Notes: generated by a model not told the origin, from the sequence alone. A stretch of DNA of 64,000 bases from Athripsodes cinereus (GCA_947579605.1 OX388307.1:32155237-32219236); one strand, 5' to 3'. Numbered from the stretch's first letter, positions 10,459-20,497 are shown. Translations and numbers: made by a program.

Positions 10459-11025
10459 CTTACGCCATATGTCAAACGAAGTTGTCAAAGAGGATGGAAC
10501 GATATATAGATCCTTTTCGCTTCCTCTACATTCATACAGTTTTATCAGACTATCATCGTCAATGGCTCTACAGCCCAAGTAAGGTAGGTATTGGCCACCT
10601 TTGGAGCACGCTTCCATGACTGGCGGTTCTTTACTTTTATTAAAGCCAGTTCTGGATGCTTATAAGCTGTGCATCTTTATTAACACCATCCATCTATCGA
10701 AACTTCGGCCTTCCTGCTTTTTTTACCCCCCTTCCCCCTTTCGATCTGCCATTTAAAAGTCTTCTTATAATATCCTCCTTACTCATTCGCTGCACTTGTC
10801 TAGCCCCCGTGAGTTTCCCAATTAAAATTTTCGTGTGTTATAATAGACCTCCATATAGATCACACAGCTCTAGGTTAAATTGATTGACATCTGTAAACCT
10901 AAACCTGATAAACCATTCTCTATTACTGCAAATAGGATTTTGCGCAGAATCTTCCATTGAAATGTCTCTATTTACTGTCCAACACGCGACCGTCCTTGAA
11001 AAATCCGTGCTCAAGCCATGTAACA
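10459..11025 (-). repeat. LINE-C fragment, apparently split
   Basis: 10459-10540 matches the LINE-C 3' region (GATATATAGATCC, CGCTTCCTCTACATTCAT). A short collinear piece reappears at about 10975-11020 (CAACACGCGACCGTCCTT, GCTCAAGCCATG). The DNA between belongs mostly to another LINE end (10545-10860), so this copy seems to have been broken by a later insertion. Confidence 0.55.
10545..10860 (-). repeat. Decayed LINE C-terminal fragment
   Basis: Minus-strand frames give RQVQRMSKEDIIRRLLNG, RKAGRPKFR, MDGVNKDAQLISIQNW and SHGSVLQRW with stops between. This is the RPKFRWMDGVNKD...NW block typical of the end of many insect LINE polyproteins. It cannot code. Confidence 0.6.
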
Positions 11026-12185
11026 CTCGGTCGGTCACTCTTTTTCTTATTAAAATGTCCTTTTTCAGAAATATTGTTTTCCTCTTAAGGTAAAACGGCT
11101 GAACAGAAAGTACATACATACTTTTATTATAAAAATAATCTCTTTACTGCTTCTTTGAAAAAATTGCTGTTTTAATTTCTTAACTTGAGATGAATAAAAA
11201 ATAATTAATACAATGGAGTAATTTAAAAGTAAATAATAATTACTCCAAGCCAAGGAAGGCAGGTAAATTGGTACCGTGTTAAAAAAAGTTATGATTTAAT
11301 TAAGCGGTTTTATAATACAGTTTTATTTTTAATCAGCCCCTTTTTAAAAATATATTAGTCCATTCAAATATGTGAATGTATGTATGTAGGTTTTTATGAA
11401 TAATATTTTAATTTTATGTCCTCTATAGCAGTGGTCTCCAAACCGTGGTACGCGGAGCTAGTGGTACTGGGCAGCAGAAGGAACATGAAGGATTTCAGTG
11501 ATTTTTGGTTGTGTCTTCTTTTCGATATTTTAAACTAAGTGAATTTAAATTGTGTCAAATAACCTAGGACATAATTACATATGTCAAATTTCCACACCTT
11601 TTCCACAAAACTGGTTTCGAGGGTGGGGGGTAGAAATTTAGAGTATAAAGGAAATTATTGAATCCTGGAATCTGAGACCTACAAAATGGTTTACTTTTGA
11701 AAAGTCGACTTATGATACGATATTCGAGAATCTGAGAAGATCGTATTTATTAAAATTGAGGAGAACATTTCAAATTCCTATCTTTCCGAAACTCAAAAAC
11801 GATTAACACTGCTCTATAGAAACCTTGATAATGGAATATTGAGATGTCAAATGATTTTTATGAGAATTCAAAATTTTAAACGATTATTTTGATTTAATTA
11901 TGCTAAATTGAACACAATTTTTTTCCAAAGATGTTGTTTCGATATTGGAGCAGATGTGCCTTAAATGTTAATTTAATCCAGAAACAGCGAAGAGTGAATG
12001 ATCTTGAAAAATTAAATATCCATTATTTTTTTTATAGGAAGCAATAAAAAGATGTAAGCCTTTCTTCATTTGACATTGAACAACTAAAAAAAAAACTCAA
12101 AACTTCTTTTTGAATATGGAACGAGGTTCAATTATTTAAACTAACACAATTTTCCTGTGATTTGGAATATCAGACTAATATTTAT
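11026..12185. other. AT-rich; possible hAT end at 11430
   Basis: No gene seen. The motif CAGTGGTCTCCAAAC at about 11430 resembles the outer end of many hAT transposons, but I found no matching opposite end or target duplication. Confidence 0.35.
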
Positions 12186-12189
12186 CTTC

Positions 12190-12355
12190 TTTGTATTCTT
12201 ATTATTGTAGAGTGATTAAGTATTTGTATTCTTATTATTGTAGAGTGATTAAGTATTTGTATTTTTATTATTGTAGAGTGATTAAGTATTTGTATTCTTA
12301 TTATTGTAGAGTGATTAAGTATTTGTATTCTTATTATTGTAGAGTGATTAAGTTT
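12190..12355. repeat. 33-bp tandem array, 5 copies
   Basis: The unit contains ATTCTTATTATTGTAGAG and TGATTAAGTATTTG, repeated five times with almost no differences. Because the unit length is divisible by three, it keeps an open frame. That is a consequence of the repeat and not a gene. Confidence 0.9.
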
Positions 12356-13470
12356 GTTTTTTTTTCTTTTATTTTAATTCCTGTGATTTAAAATATCAGA
12401 CTGATATTTGTCTTCTTACTGGAGTGTATTAATCGTCTTAATGGAATGTGTTAATAGTCTTATTAGAGTGCAATTAAATATATTAATAATTTCTTGAAGG
12501 TGGTTTAATTAACAAATACTTAATTTATTTTCATGTCTTACTCAAGTTATATAATTATTGTAGCATATTTCCTTAATAAGTTATATTATCATCATATGTC
12601 AGTAATGAATTATCTGTTTAGTTAGAATATTAAGTTCCTGTTTTTATGAATAGATTTTTGAAATTTGACAAAACCAATAGAATGTGAATATATTTTGTAT
12701 CTTATCTCCTAATGGAGTACATTAATTATTCCTATTAAACTGTAATTATGTAGATTGTTTCTAGTTTAATTCGTATGGCTTAAATAATATCAGACTGATT
12801 TTTGTTTTTTTCCTGGAATGTATTGTTTTCTTATTGGAATGTTTTATTAAAGTTGATTCATAATTTAAGGTAATTGAAATAATTTTTTTTTTTTAATAAT
12901 GGTAGTTAATCATAAGGTTATTATAAGTTATAAAATTTAATGTTATCTTTATAACTTGATTAAATAAATAAATAAAAAAAAAGAAATATCATGTTTTTTT
13001 TTCATTCCGAGCAACATCAGGTTTAAAAACTAGTTATAATAATAATATGAAAACAACCTTCGTCATTTTGAAGGACACTCCTCGTTAGTTAACTTAATAT
13101 TTGATTAATGAGGACTTTTTCGTCCTTTAATTTATCCACGGCTAAGAGGGTGCCTTACAAAAACACTCCTCAACCTGAAAATGTATTGAAATGTCAACTT
13201 GTAGGGAATTACAACTTTTATAAGAGAGCGGCCTACATATGTACAAGTTAACTATATTATTTAGTACATACCTATACTGTTTTTACTGGATCTTTTGAAG
13301 CAGGGACATGAAAAGCAAAACAAAATTGATAATTTCATATGAAAATCTACTAGAAATAAATATAAAACCGTTACAGACTCTCCCTGTATGATGTTTTGTA
13401 ATTAAAGAATTTAAATAATATTGAATATGAATAAATAAATAAAAAATTATAATAACTAGGTACTACATTA
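12356..13470. other. AT-rich, unassigned
   Basis: Diffuse similarity to the 33-bp array (the words CTTATT, GGAGTG, ATTAAT recur to about 12850), perhaps old, decayed array units. No gene seen. Confidence 0.35.
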
Positions 13471-13474
13471 CCAT

Positions 13475-13620
13475 CAATATATATCCCACGGCAAATGGTG
13501 TAGCCAGCAAACCGGGACTGCTTGTATGTTACGAACATGCAAGCAGTCTTTTCCGTGCCGACAAAAATTAAGACATTCGGTATTGTTGACAAACCTCATC
13601 GCTGAATTTCAGGTTTCAAA
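13475..13620 (-). repeat. SINE-A, divergent partial copy
   Basis: On the minus strand it carries CTGAAATTCAGCGATGAGG, GACAAACC..., GGCACGG, GCATGTTCGTAAC and GGCTACACC, then a decayed tail. Both ends are eroded. Confidence 0.7.
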
Positions 13621-13717
13621 TATCCTTATGATTTCGAACATCACAATTCTTCACTACTAAAATATGATATATTTGAGACCAGACACTTGCACGTAGTATT
13701 TTCTGATTTGCATTTGT

Positions 13718-13785
13718 TAGGATTGTGTGGCGTTCCTTCCTCTCTGCCACCCCGCACTTGGGGTACGGCGTTAGGGTAATGTAGC
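13718..13785 (+). repeat. LINE-C-like 3' terminus
   Basis: TGGCGTTCC, CTCTGCCACCCC, TTGGGG and GGCGTTAGGGTA match the last ~65 bp of LINE-C in the opposite orientation to the other copies. Heavily truncated. Confidence 0.55.
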
Positions 13786-14157
13786 AATATTTTTTAACTA
13801 AAAAATATATTACAGTCATTTATTATACAGTAAAGCATGTAGTGAGAAAATTTAAACATAATTGTAAGTCAAAACGAGTACATATCAATGAATTAAATTA
13901 CAATTTTTTTCTGCAACCTCCCAAGACACTTGGCATAAAGGGACGATAAACAAATTGGTTAATAAAGAATTAAGACACATTATTTTTTTAAACTATTTTA
14001 TTGATTTGCGCCTTGTACATACACACATATCCTTTTAACAAAAGTAGAAACACGTCCTAGATACCTTCAAAGTGAGGTTCATACTTTTAATATAATATTA
14101 TTATACCTACTCTATGGTTCATACTAAGCAATGATGTCCTAATGGTGGAGTAGGTTG
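13786..14157. other. AT-rich, unassigned
   Basis: No feature seen before the hAT-like target duplication at 14158. Confidence 0.4.
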
Positions 14158-14179
14158 GTAATGAGTAGTGATGTGAGTA

Positions 14180-14265
14180 GAGAAAATTCTCCGGAGAAAT
14201 TTCTCGAGAACGAGAAATTTCTCCGAGAATTTCTCCTCTGATTGAAGAGAAATTTCTCTGATTTT
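14180..14265. repeat. Subterminal GAGAAATTTCTC palindromes, left end
   Basis: Several overlapping copies of the perfect palindrome GAGAAATTTCTC and near variants lie just inside the hAT-like terminus, mirrored at 20098-20160 and in the second copy. In hAT transposons, clustered subterminal motifs bind transposase. That role is inferred here. Confidence 0.75.
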
Positions 14266-14563
14266 TTCCCATGGGGATTCCCCTATTATTTATTGGCGAT
14301 AATGCGGCGGAATTCCCCTACAAAATATATGAAAAAATATCCGGTATTGACTAACTTTAATTGTAGCAATATTGGTGATAAATTGTCTCAACATTTGTAC
14401 ATTGTTATTGATTGATTGAATAAAGTACTGATTTATTATTATTTTACTGTTAAATAAAAAAATTCTCAGTAAATTCAAGAGAGTTGTCTATGGTCGCGAA
14501 TGGCGGTCCGCTGATAAAATTCGCGCGGTGAATAATATCGCAAAGAAAGCTAAAATTCGTAAG

Positions 14564-15301
14564 ATGGAACAGATGAGGAGGATGGAGTCGGATTTCAGAA
14601 CGGAGATGGCAGCTTTCAAAAAAGAGCTGGAGTCCCTCCGATCCCCTGGAAGTGGAAACGAAAAGCTGGATCTGCTCGAATCCAATTTTGTTATTTATAT
14701 GAAGAAGACGGACGAGGCCCTTAACCAGCTGAGAAGGACAATATCGGAGCTGGAAGACAAAGTGGATACTTTGGAAACATCTGATCGAAAATCGACCTTT
14801 CTCCTGCATGGATTACCAGAGGAAGAGCGAGAAAACCTTCGTGAAAGGGTTTCTGATACAATCGCGTCCAGAATTGGTGTTAGTGTCCTTCCAGAGGCCA
14901 TTTCTAACGTTTACCGTCTAGGAAGGAAGATATCAGCAAAAGCAAGACCCGTAGCCGTTTGTTTGGATTCATTGAATTTGCAAAGGAAGATAATTTCTGA
15001 CAGGAGAAAATTGAAAGGGTCTCCATTCTTGATAACGGAATTTCTGACCAAAAAGCGACTACTGATATTCAAGGGTGCCAGAGAGCTGTTGGGAACGAAT
15101 GCCTGGGTTTCTTCTGGGAGGATATATGCAAAAACTAACGATAAGGTCTCCACTTTATTAACTACACGGGATCTGGAACAACTTAGACTGCAAGTCCATA
15201 CCGGGGCACCAGGTACCACACAGACTACTTCGACAAATATACCTTCAAATTTAGGTCAGGACACCACTAAGAGGAAGACAAGAGTTCGTGTGGCTAAATG
15301 A
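14564..15301 (+). CDS. LINE ORF1 protein (coiled coil + RRM-like)
   Basis: Likely the nucleic-acid-binding chaperone that packages the LINE RNA. From the first in-frame ATG (14564) it is 245 residues. A charged heptad-rich region (about residues 1-85, including RTEMAAFKKELESL and LNQLRRTISELEDKVDTLE) should form a coiled coil for self-association. It is followed by FLLHGLPEEE and a basic region (VYRLGRKISAKARPVAV) typical of the RRM of L1-ORF1-like (transposase-22) proteins. The C-terminus is basic (TKRKTRVRVAK). The frame is open upstream to the LINE junction at 14468, so the true N-terminus may be lost; related lepidopteran ORF1 proteins can carry a zinc finger there. ORF2 lies 1.36 kb downstream. 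Confidence 0.8.
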   Translation: MEQMRRMESDFRTEMAAFKKELESLRSPGSGNEKLDLLESNFVIYMKKTDEALNQLRRTISELEDKVDTLETSDRKSTFLLHGLPEEERENLRERVSDTIASRIGVSVLPEAISNVYRLGRKISAKARPVAVCLDSLNLQRKIISDRRKLKGSPFLITEFLTKKRLLIFKGARELLGTNAWVSSGRIYAKTNDKVSTLLTTRDLEQLRLQVHTGAPGTTQTTSTNIPSNLGQDTTKRKTRVRVAK

Positions 15302-16659
15302 TTGTGCATATGTTATTGTGTGACTAACCTTAGATGACTCTTAGGATTCTCAGAATTAGAAAACAATGTTTGGTACTGCCACTCTATTTACATTATGTAC
15401 CTACCGGCCTCGTATAATCTGTTATCAACCTTAATTTTCCAGGGTTCTGTAAATAATAGTTCATATTGACAGTGATAAGATTGATTTTATTTCAGTATTA
15501 ATACAGTAAACATACAGTTATCACAGTTTAATATTTTTGCATTGATCTCTTTGGGTACATAGAAACGTATAAGCTGTCCTCTTTTTTTTTCGAATGACGA
15601 ATTTTGTTGTGTGAAGGAGGAGTATATGCCAATGTTGTTTGTTTTTAGTAATTTCTTTTGTCGCGGTTCGTGCAATTTGTTTTTAAATCCATCTCAAATG
15701 TACACATAATAACATATACTTATTGAACGATTATTTATAAGCCACTACTTTCTAATTAACCGTCGCAAAGTGATACACCTTATTTTAAAGTAAACAATAA
15801 ACTTTAATTTTATTATTTTACTGTTTCTGCACACTTTATACATTTTTCTTAAGACTTTTAATATTATACTTAAGTCACTCTACGCCCATGATGTACTTAA
15901 TTGTTTGTTTAATTTTTTTCTTTATAATCCAATATGGCGTGAGGTAACTATAAACAGCTGTGTGCGCAGGCGCTCAGTTCGTGGTGTTGCTATTTCGCAA
16001 TAAACGTGTTTTATTTTATTTTAGTAATATGATTTTTCTGGTAATTAAGACTTGTTCACATATACCTACATTCTTTGGTTATGATCAATTTTTGTTTCAG
16101 GAATGCTTTTGTTTTTCCTTTGGAGATTCTGTGGGTTATTATTTATTATGCGAAATGCTGTATGAAAGTTAATAAATTCTGATGGGTTATTATTTTATTT
16201 TTATGTCTTTTTTAATAATTTTGTACACACTACACACTATTGTTTTTCTATTTATTTTATTTGCATGCACGCATGTTTAATCCTACTTTTTAACATCTCT
16301 TATCTGTTCCTTTTTCCTAATTGATGGAGATACATGTGTTTTTTGTATTTCTCTTTACTGCATTAGTCTCAATTATTCTATTGCGGATATTTTACTCAGG
16401 TAATCAATGAATGCATAAGTACCCTTTTCATAGGGTTTTTTATAATGTTACAATTATTTATTTACACTCCATCTTAGTTCCACATATTTTTATTTTTTTT
16501 TTATTTTTTTGTGAATTATTTACCTACGTGAGGTGCAACTTGTACACATATTTGCCTACTTATCAGTAAATTGAGTCTATATTTTATTTTATTTTATCTA
16601 TATACTGAGTAGCTTATTTATATATTTATTTATTTTTATTTTATATATATTTATATTAT
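15302..16659 (+). other. Inter-ORF spacer of the LINE
   Basis: AT-rich, with no open frame of note. It is far longer than the short overlap or gap usual between LINE ORFs. A stretch at about 15930-16020 (GGCGTGAGG, CGCAATAAACG, then TTTTATTTTATTTTAG) looks like another retroposon 3' end, so part of the spacer may be inserted DNA. Confidence 0.5.
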
Positions 16660-19659
16660 ATGTATTCATCTCCCGACGATTCATATTTATCCATTCCTGA
16701 TAGCCCCCCTTCCCCTTATAATTTCAGTCATAGTGATGATTCTTTCTACTCAGCTCTTTCTTCTTGCGAGTCTGATACATCTGATTCTTCTGGGAACTGT
16801 CAACCTTTACATGATAGTCTTATCTCTGTATTTCCTTTAAAATCTAAAGATCTTCATATTTGTCACATAAATTCTCAAAGTCTACCAGCTCACTATGATG
16901 ACCTACTAGCTAATTTCTCAGATGTTAATTTTCATGCCCTGATGGTGAGTGAGTCCTGGTTAAAGCCATCTTTACCCTCTTCCCAATTTTCTCTCCCAGG
17001 ATATCAACTAATTCGTAATGACAGAACGGGTAAGGGAGCCGGTGGTGTATGTATATACCTGCGTGATGACATTTCCTACTCTGTTATTGAACAATCTCCA
17101 TCTAATTACGCAGCTGAACCCGAGTACATCTTCATAAAAATTCACATTCACGAAACATCCATACTACTCGGGGTAATATACTGCCCACCCTGTATTAATT
17201 ATTTTAACAAACTGGAAACTGTCCTTGTAAGTCTATTACCCCTTTTCAATGATGTCATTATCATGGGTGATCTAAATACCTCTTTACTCCTGGATGACTA
17301 CCGTACCTCCCATCTCAAAAATTTGACTTACTCACTGAACATAAATATCCTCCCACTTTCACCTACACATCACACTAAAGACTCATCATCATTAATTGAT
17401 CTCATTCTGACATCTGAGACCCAAAAAATTTCACTCCATGGACAGTTCCCGGCACCTGCTTTCTCTAATCACGATCTCATATTTGTCAGGTATCGGGTCA
17501 AATGTCCAAGGCCAAAGCCAAAAATGGTGCTGTTGAGAAGTTATCGTGGCCTCGACATCGACAGTTTACTATCTGACTTTAACAATATAAATTGGAACAG
17601 GTTATATTGTTCAAATTCTGTTGATGAAAAGGTTGAGATACTTAACAATTCTCTTCAATGGTTAAATGACAAACATGCACCTCTGAAATCAGTGCGTATC
17701 AAGCGTCCTCCAGCTCCATGGCTTTCGACCGAGATCAGGTGCCTGATGGGGAGACGTGACAGGGCTAAGGTAAAATTTACCAAATCTGGTACTCCCTCGA
17801 ATTGGGATTCTTATCGTATCCTCCGTAACCGCTGCAACCAATTGTGTAGAAATGCCAAGCGTGCTCACTTTAAGCAAATTTTCGTTAATCGGACTCCATC
17901 CGATATATGGCGAGGCCTGGGTGCTATGGGAGTGAATCGCAATGATTCGGTAGAAAATAAAATCAGCATTGACTCCAATATTTTAAATAGCCATTTTGCT
18001 ACCCCACCTTGCAATTTCAGCCAATCTATAAAAAACTCCACTCTCTCATATATTCAAAACCTGCCTGATTTTGGTAAACCCATATTTCATTTCTCTCATG
18101 TATCTAATGATACCATCCGTAAGCTTGTCAATTCAATCCAATCCAAGTCGATTGGAGCTGATGGCGTGAGCGTAATATTCGTTAAATTTCTCATTGATCC
18201 TATATTGCCAATACTAACTCACATTGTAAATTTCTCTCTAGATTCCGGTACTTTTCCTTCCATTTGGAAGAAAGCTCACGTCATACCTCTCCCCAAAAAA
18301 TCTAATCCTATAACGGAAGGAGACTACCGTCCTATCTCAATTCTTCCCATTTTTTCAAAAGTCATGGAGAAGGTTGTTCATGAACAACTTGTCCACCATC
18401 TCACTTCTCATAACATACTCTCTCCCTTTCAATCTGGTTTCCGTAGTGGGCACAGCACCACTACTGCCCTTGTCAAAGTGACTGACGATATACGAGGTGC
18501 TATGGAAGAAAGAAAACTCACCCTTCTCTTACTACTTGATTTCAGCAGCGCCTTTAACTCTGTCGACTTTGACATACTTCTCGCAAAATTAAAATATTAC
18601 AATCTCTCCGACAGCACAATTCGCTGGTTTGATTTTTACTTAAGAGATAGGACTCAATCAATTAAAATGAATGATAATCAAACATCAGATTGGTTACCAC
18701 TGACGGCAGGAGTTCCTCAAGGCGGAATCCTATCACCTCTCTTATTTTCGCTCTATATCAACTCAATTGTCGAACATATAGATATTGACCATCATCTGTA
18801 CGCAGATGACTTACAAATCTATTCACATTTCGAGTTGGATCAAGCTCAGCTTGCATTTAGTCACGTAAATGGTGAATTGGACCGCATTTCTCACTGGGCA
18901 CAGCAGAATGGTCTATTACTCAACCCTTCTAAATCTCAAGCTATTCTTATTGGTAGTTCCCGCCTCTTATCTAAAATTCGATCGGAGTTATTACCCAAAC
19001 TATACCTTAATAATTCTGAAATTCCTCTTTCCAAAAAGGTCAAGAACCTAGGTTTATTTCTCAACCAAAATTTATCCTGGCAGCCCCAGATTGGAGAGGT
19101 TAGTCGTAAGTTTTTCTTTAGTCTCCATTCTCTTAAACGTCACCAAAACTTTTTTCCTTTAGAGACTAAAATTCTTCTGTCCCAAACTCTACTTCTCCCT
19201 CTACTGGAATATGCGGATGTAGCCTACCTGGACATTACTAACGAACAACAAATGAAACTTGAGCGCTTACAAAACATATGCATTCGTTTTATTTACGGGC
19301 TTCGTAAATTTGATCACATCTCCCACTATCGCAACGAGCTCAAATGGTTAAAAATGTCACAGCGTCGAAATCTGCATATTCTTTGTCTTCTCTTTAATGT
19401 TCTCCACAATCCAACTACTCCGAACTACCTAAAATCTCGTTTTGCACCTTTAGCATCTCATGGTTTGCCTCTTCGTTCTGGTGCACTTGGTACGTTGACC
19501 ATTCCCACTCACAGATCATCCTTCTTTACATCTTCATTCACTATACATGCAGCTCGGTTATGGAATGATTTACCCTTATTGATCAGACTTGCTCCTACTA
19601 TTTCTATATTCAAAAGCAGACTGAAACATCACTATCTCTCTCTCAATAACTCAACTTAA
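16660..19659 (+). CDS. LINE ORF2: endonuclease-reverse transcriptase, intact
   Basis: 999 residues from a true ATG to TAA with no stops or frameshifts. Residues about 65-280 form an exonuclease-endonuclease-phosphatase domain that nicks the target DNA: ICHINSQSL (69-75), the catalytic glutamate in SESW (97-100), GAGGVCIYLR (126-135), GDLN (203-206) and SNHD (269-272). Residues about 535-800 form the reverse transcriptase: AHVIPLPKK, DYRPIS (555-560), LLLDFSSAFNSVD (624-636), GVPQGGILSPLLF (684-696), the catalytic YADD (714-717) and LGLF (797-800). The C-terminus, with the HAARLWNDLP block (963-972), is typical of CR1/L2/Jockey LINEs, and there is no RNase H. The first 60 residues are serine-rich and unassigned. 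It probably acts in cis on its own RNA at the chromosome. All visible key residues are present, so it may be active. Confidence 0.93.
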   Translation: MYSSPDDSYLSIPDSPPSPYNFSHSDDSFYSALSSCESDTSDSSGNCQPLHDSLISVFPLKSKDLHICHINSQSLPAHYDDLLANFSDVNFHALMVSESWLKPSLPSSQFSLPGYQLIRNDRTGKGAGGVCIYLRDDISYSVIEQSPSNYAAEPEYIFIKIHIHETSILLGVIYCPPCINYFNKLETVLVSLLPLFNDVIIMGDLNTSLLLDDYRTSHLKNLTYSLNINILPLSPTHHTKDSSSLIDLILTSETQKISLHGQFPAPAFSNHDLIFVRYRVKCPRPKPKMVLLRSYRGLDIDSLLSDFNNINWNRLYCSNSVDEKVEILNNSLQWLNDKHAPLKSVRIKRPPAPWLSTEIRCLMGRRDRAKVKFTKSGTPSNWDSYRILRNRCNQLCRNAKRAHFKQIFVNRTPSDIWRGLGAMGVNRNDSVENKISIDSNILNSHFATPPCNFSQSIKNSTLSYIQNLPDFGKPIFHFSHVSNDTIRKLVNSIQSKSIGADGVSVIFVKFLIDPILPILTHIVNFSLDSGTFPSIWKKAHVIPLPKKSNPITEGDYRPISILPIFSKVMEKVVHEQLVHHLTSHNILSPFQSGFRSGHSTTTALVKVTDDIRGAMEERKLTLLLLLDFSSAFNSVDFDILLAKLKYYNLSDSTIRWFDFYLRDRTQSIKMNDNQTSDWLPLTAGVPQGGILSPLLFSLYINSIVEHIDIDHHLYADDLQIYSHFELDQAQLAFSHVNGELDRISHWAQQNGLLLNPSKSQAILIGSSRLLSKIRSELLPKLYLNNSEIPLSKKVKNLGLFLNQNLSWQPQIGEVSRKFFFSLHSLKRHQNFFPLETKILLSQTLLLPLLEYADVAYLDITNEQQMKLERLQNICIRFIYGLRKFDHISHYRNELKWLKMSQRRNLHILCLLFNVLHNPTTPNYLKSRFAPLASHGLPLRSGALGTLTIPTHRSSFFTSSFTIHAARLWNDLPLLIRLAPTISIFKSRLKHHYLSLNNST

Positions 19660-19693
19660 CCATATCCCTTCCCCTCCCTCCCCTCACCCTTAT

Positions 19694-19830
19694 ATATATC
19701 TATGTGTGTATGTATGTATGTGTGTGTATGTATGTGTATATGTGTGTGTGTATGTATGTATGTGTATATGTGTGTATGTATGTATGTGTGTGTATATATA
19801 TGTATGTATATTTATGATTGTGTCTATACT
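19694..19830 (+). repeat. TATG/TG microsatellite in LINE 3' UTR
   Basis: Mixed TATG and TG repeats follow the ORF2 stop. The related copy at 34767-35590 has a much shorter AT-rich equivalent (ATATGTATATAT-like), so the run has probably expanded in this copy. Confidence 0.8.
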
Positions 19831-20002
19831 ATTTATATTATTTTATTATGCTTTTTGTTTTTAGTACTTATACCTACTTATGTTGTATGTACCTATATAT
19901 ATTTTATTTATTTTTTATTATATCTTTTCTTTTATGTACTTTACTATGTACATCAATATTAATGTATCTCGTATCTCTCTCACATTTGGTTGGTTGGTAG
20001 AA

Positions 20003-20018
20003 ATTGCCTAAAGGCAAT
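20003..20018 (+). promoter_or_regulatory. LINE 3' UTR hairpin
   Basis: ATTGCC-TAAA-GGCAAT forms a perfect 6-bp stem with a 4-nt loop, about 75 nt before the LINE end. It sits between TTGGTTGGTAGAA and AAACCCGCC. The same 16-nt hairpin, with changed but still paired bases, occurs in other LINE 3' ends of this window. In L2/CR1-type LINEs such hairpins are bound by the reverse transcriptase. Confidence 0.7.
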
Positions 20019-20097
20019 AAACCCGCCATTTGTGTTACTTTGTATATTCCACAATAAAGATTATTTTATTTTATTATTATTTTATTATTATTTAAAT

Positions 20098-20160
20098 TCT
20101 CTACTTCGAGAAATTTACCGAGAAATTTCTCGGTAAATTTCTCCAAAAATTATTTCTTGA
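20098..20160. repeat. Subterminal GAGAAATTTCTC palindromes, right end
   Basis: GAGAAATTTACCGAGAAATTTCTCGGTAAATTTCTC is the core of the right subterminal region of the hAT-like element; it is a self-complementary block. It is conserved in the copy at 48543-49300. Confidence 0.75.
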
Positions 20161-20192
20161 GAATTCCACAACACTAGTAATGAGTGAAATTG

Positions 20193-20262
20193 AAATTGGG
20201 ATCTCGTGATTGAGAGTCTGATTTTCCAGTATCAGGCTACCGATCATCTCACGTTTTCATAA
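20193..20262 (-). repeat. tRNA-like SINE fragment R
   Basis: On the minus strand, GATCGGTAGCCTGATACTGG followed by ATCAGACTCTCAATCACGAG looks like the box A and anticodon half of a tRNA head. A close match lies at 59800-59865. No box B was found next to it. Confidence 0.45.
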
Positions 20263-20439
20263 TATTTCACATTCAGTTGCCAAAAAAAACAATAATTTAT
20301 TTTTTATTTGTGTGCTAACCCTGTATCATTTGGTCCAGGTACGGAGACCGTGAAACCTGAGAGAGCGTCTAATGCGATGGCCTTATTAATTAGTAGGCCT
20401 AAGAGGCTAACAAGGTTTCACTAGAAGCCTACTGCTAAA

Positions 20440-20497
20440 ACCTACCTTTCTACGAATACCAGTACCTACCTTTCTACGAATACCAGTACCTACCTTC
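20440..20497. repeat. 24-bp tandem repeat, 2.4 copies
   Basis: The unit ACCTACCTTTCTACGAATAC plus CAGT is repeated directly at 20440-20463 and 20464-20487, with a partial third copy. Confidence 0.85.

Larger units (their letters stand above)
14468..20093 (+). mobile_element. 5.6-kb CR1/L2/Jockey-type LINE
   Basis: Flanked by AAATTCTC at 14460-14467 and 20094-20101, within hAT-like sequence. The second hAT copy shows the same site unoccupied. In order it has ORF1 (coiled coil plus RRM), a long spacer, ORF2 (apurinic endonuclease plus reverse transcriptase, no RNase H), a TATG/TG microsatellite (19694-19830), a 3' hairpin (20003-20018), AATAAA and a TTATT-rich tail. ORF2 is intact, so this is a young insertion. 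The ORF1 frame is open right to the 5' junction with no in-frame ATG in the first 96 bases, so the copy may be 5'-truncated. A related truncated copy is at 34767-35590. Clade could be CR1 (Zenon-like) or Daphne. I cannot separate these by eye. Confidence 0.88.
14166..20176 (+). mobile_element. Non-autonomous hAT-like element carrying a LINE
   Basis: Flanked by the 8-bp duplication GTAATGAG at 14158-14165 and 20177-20184, the length typical of hAT transposons. The ends are TAGTGATGTGAG on the left and, read inward on the other strand, TAGTGTTGTGGAAT on the right. Both subterminal regions are packed with copies of the palindrome GAGAAATTTCTC (about 14180-14265 and 20098-20160). Without the inserted LINE the element would be only about 380 bp and encode nothing. 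The second copy (48543-49300) confirms the termini and the 8-bp duplication. Transposase would have to come from elsewhere. None is present in this window. Confidence 0.88.

Noticed and set aside
11430..11490. hAT transposon end CAGTGGTCTCCAAAC, paired with CACCACTG near 53020
   Set aside because: The two ends are 41 kb apart and flanked by different octamers. Neither has a local partner.
12191..12391. 66-codon frame MYSYYCRVIKYL...
   Set aside because: It is the 33-bp tandem array read in frame. The start codon is not ATG and the peptide is just the repeat.
14450..15219. Several minus-strand frames over LINE ORF1
   Set aside because: Antisense shadows of ORF1, with no motif and no conservation argument.
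19702..20000. Cysteine/valine/tyrosine-rich frames after LINE ORF2
   Set aside because: Translation of the TATG/TG microsatellite in the LINE 3' UTR.
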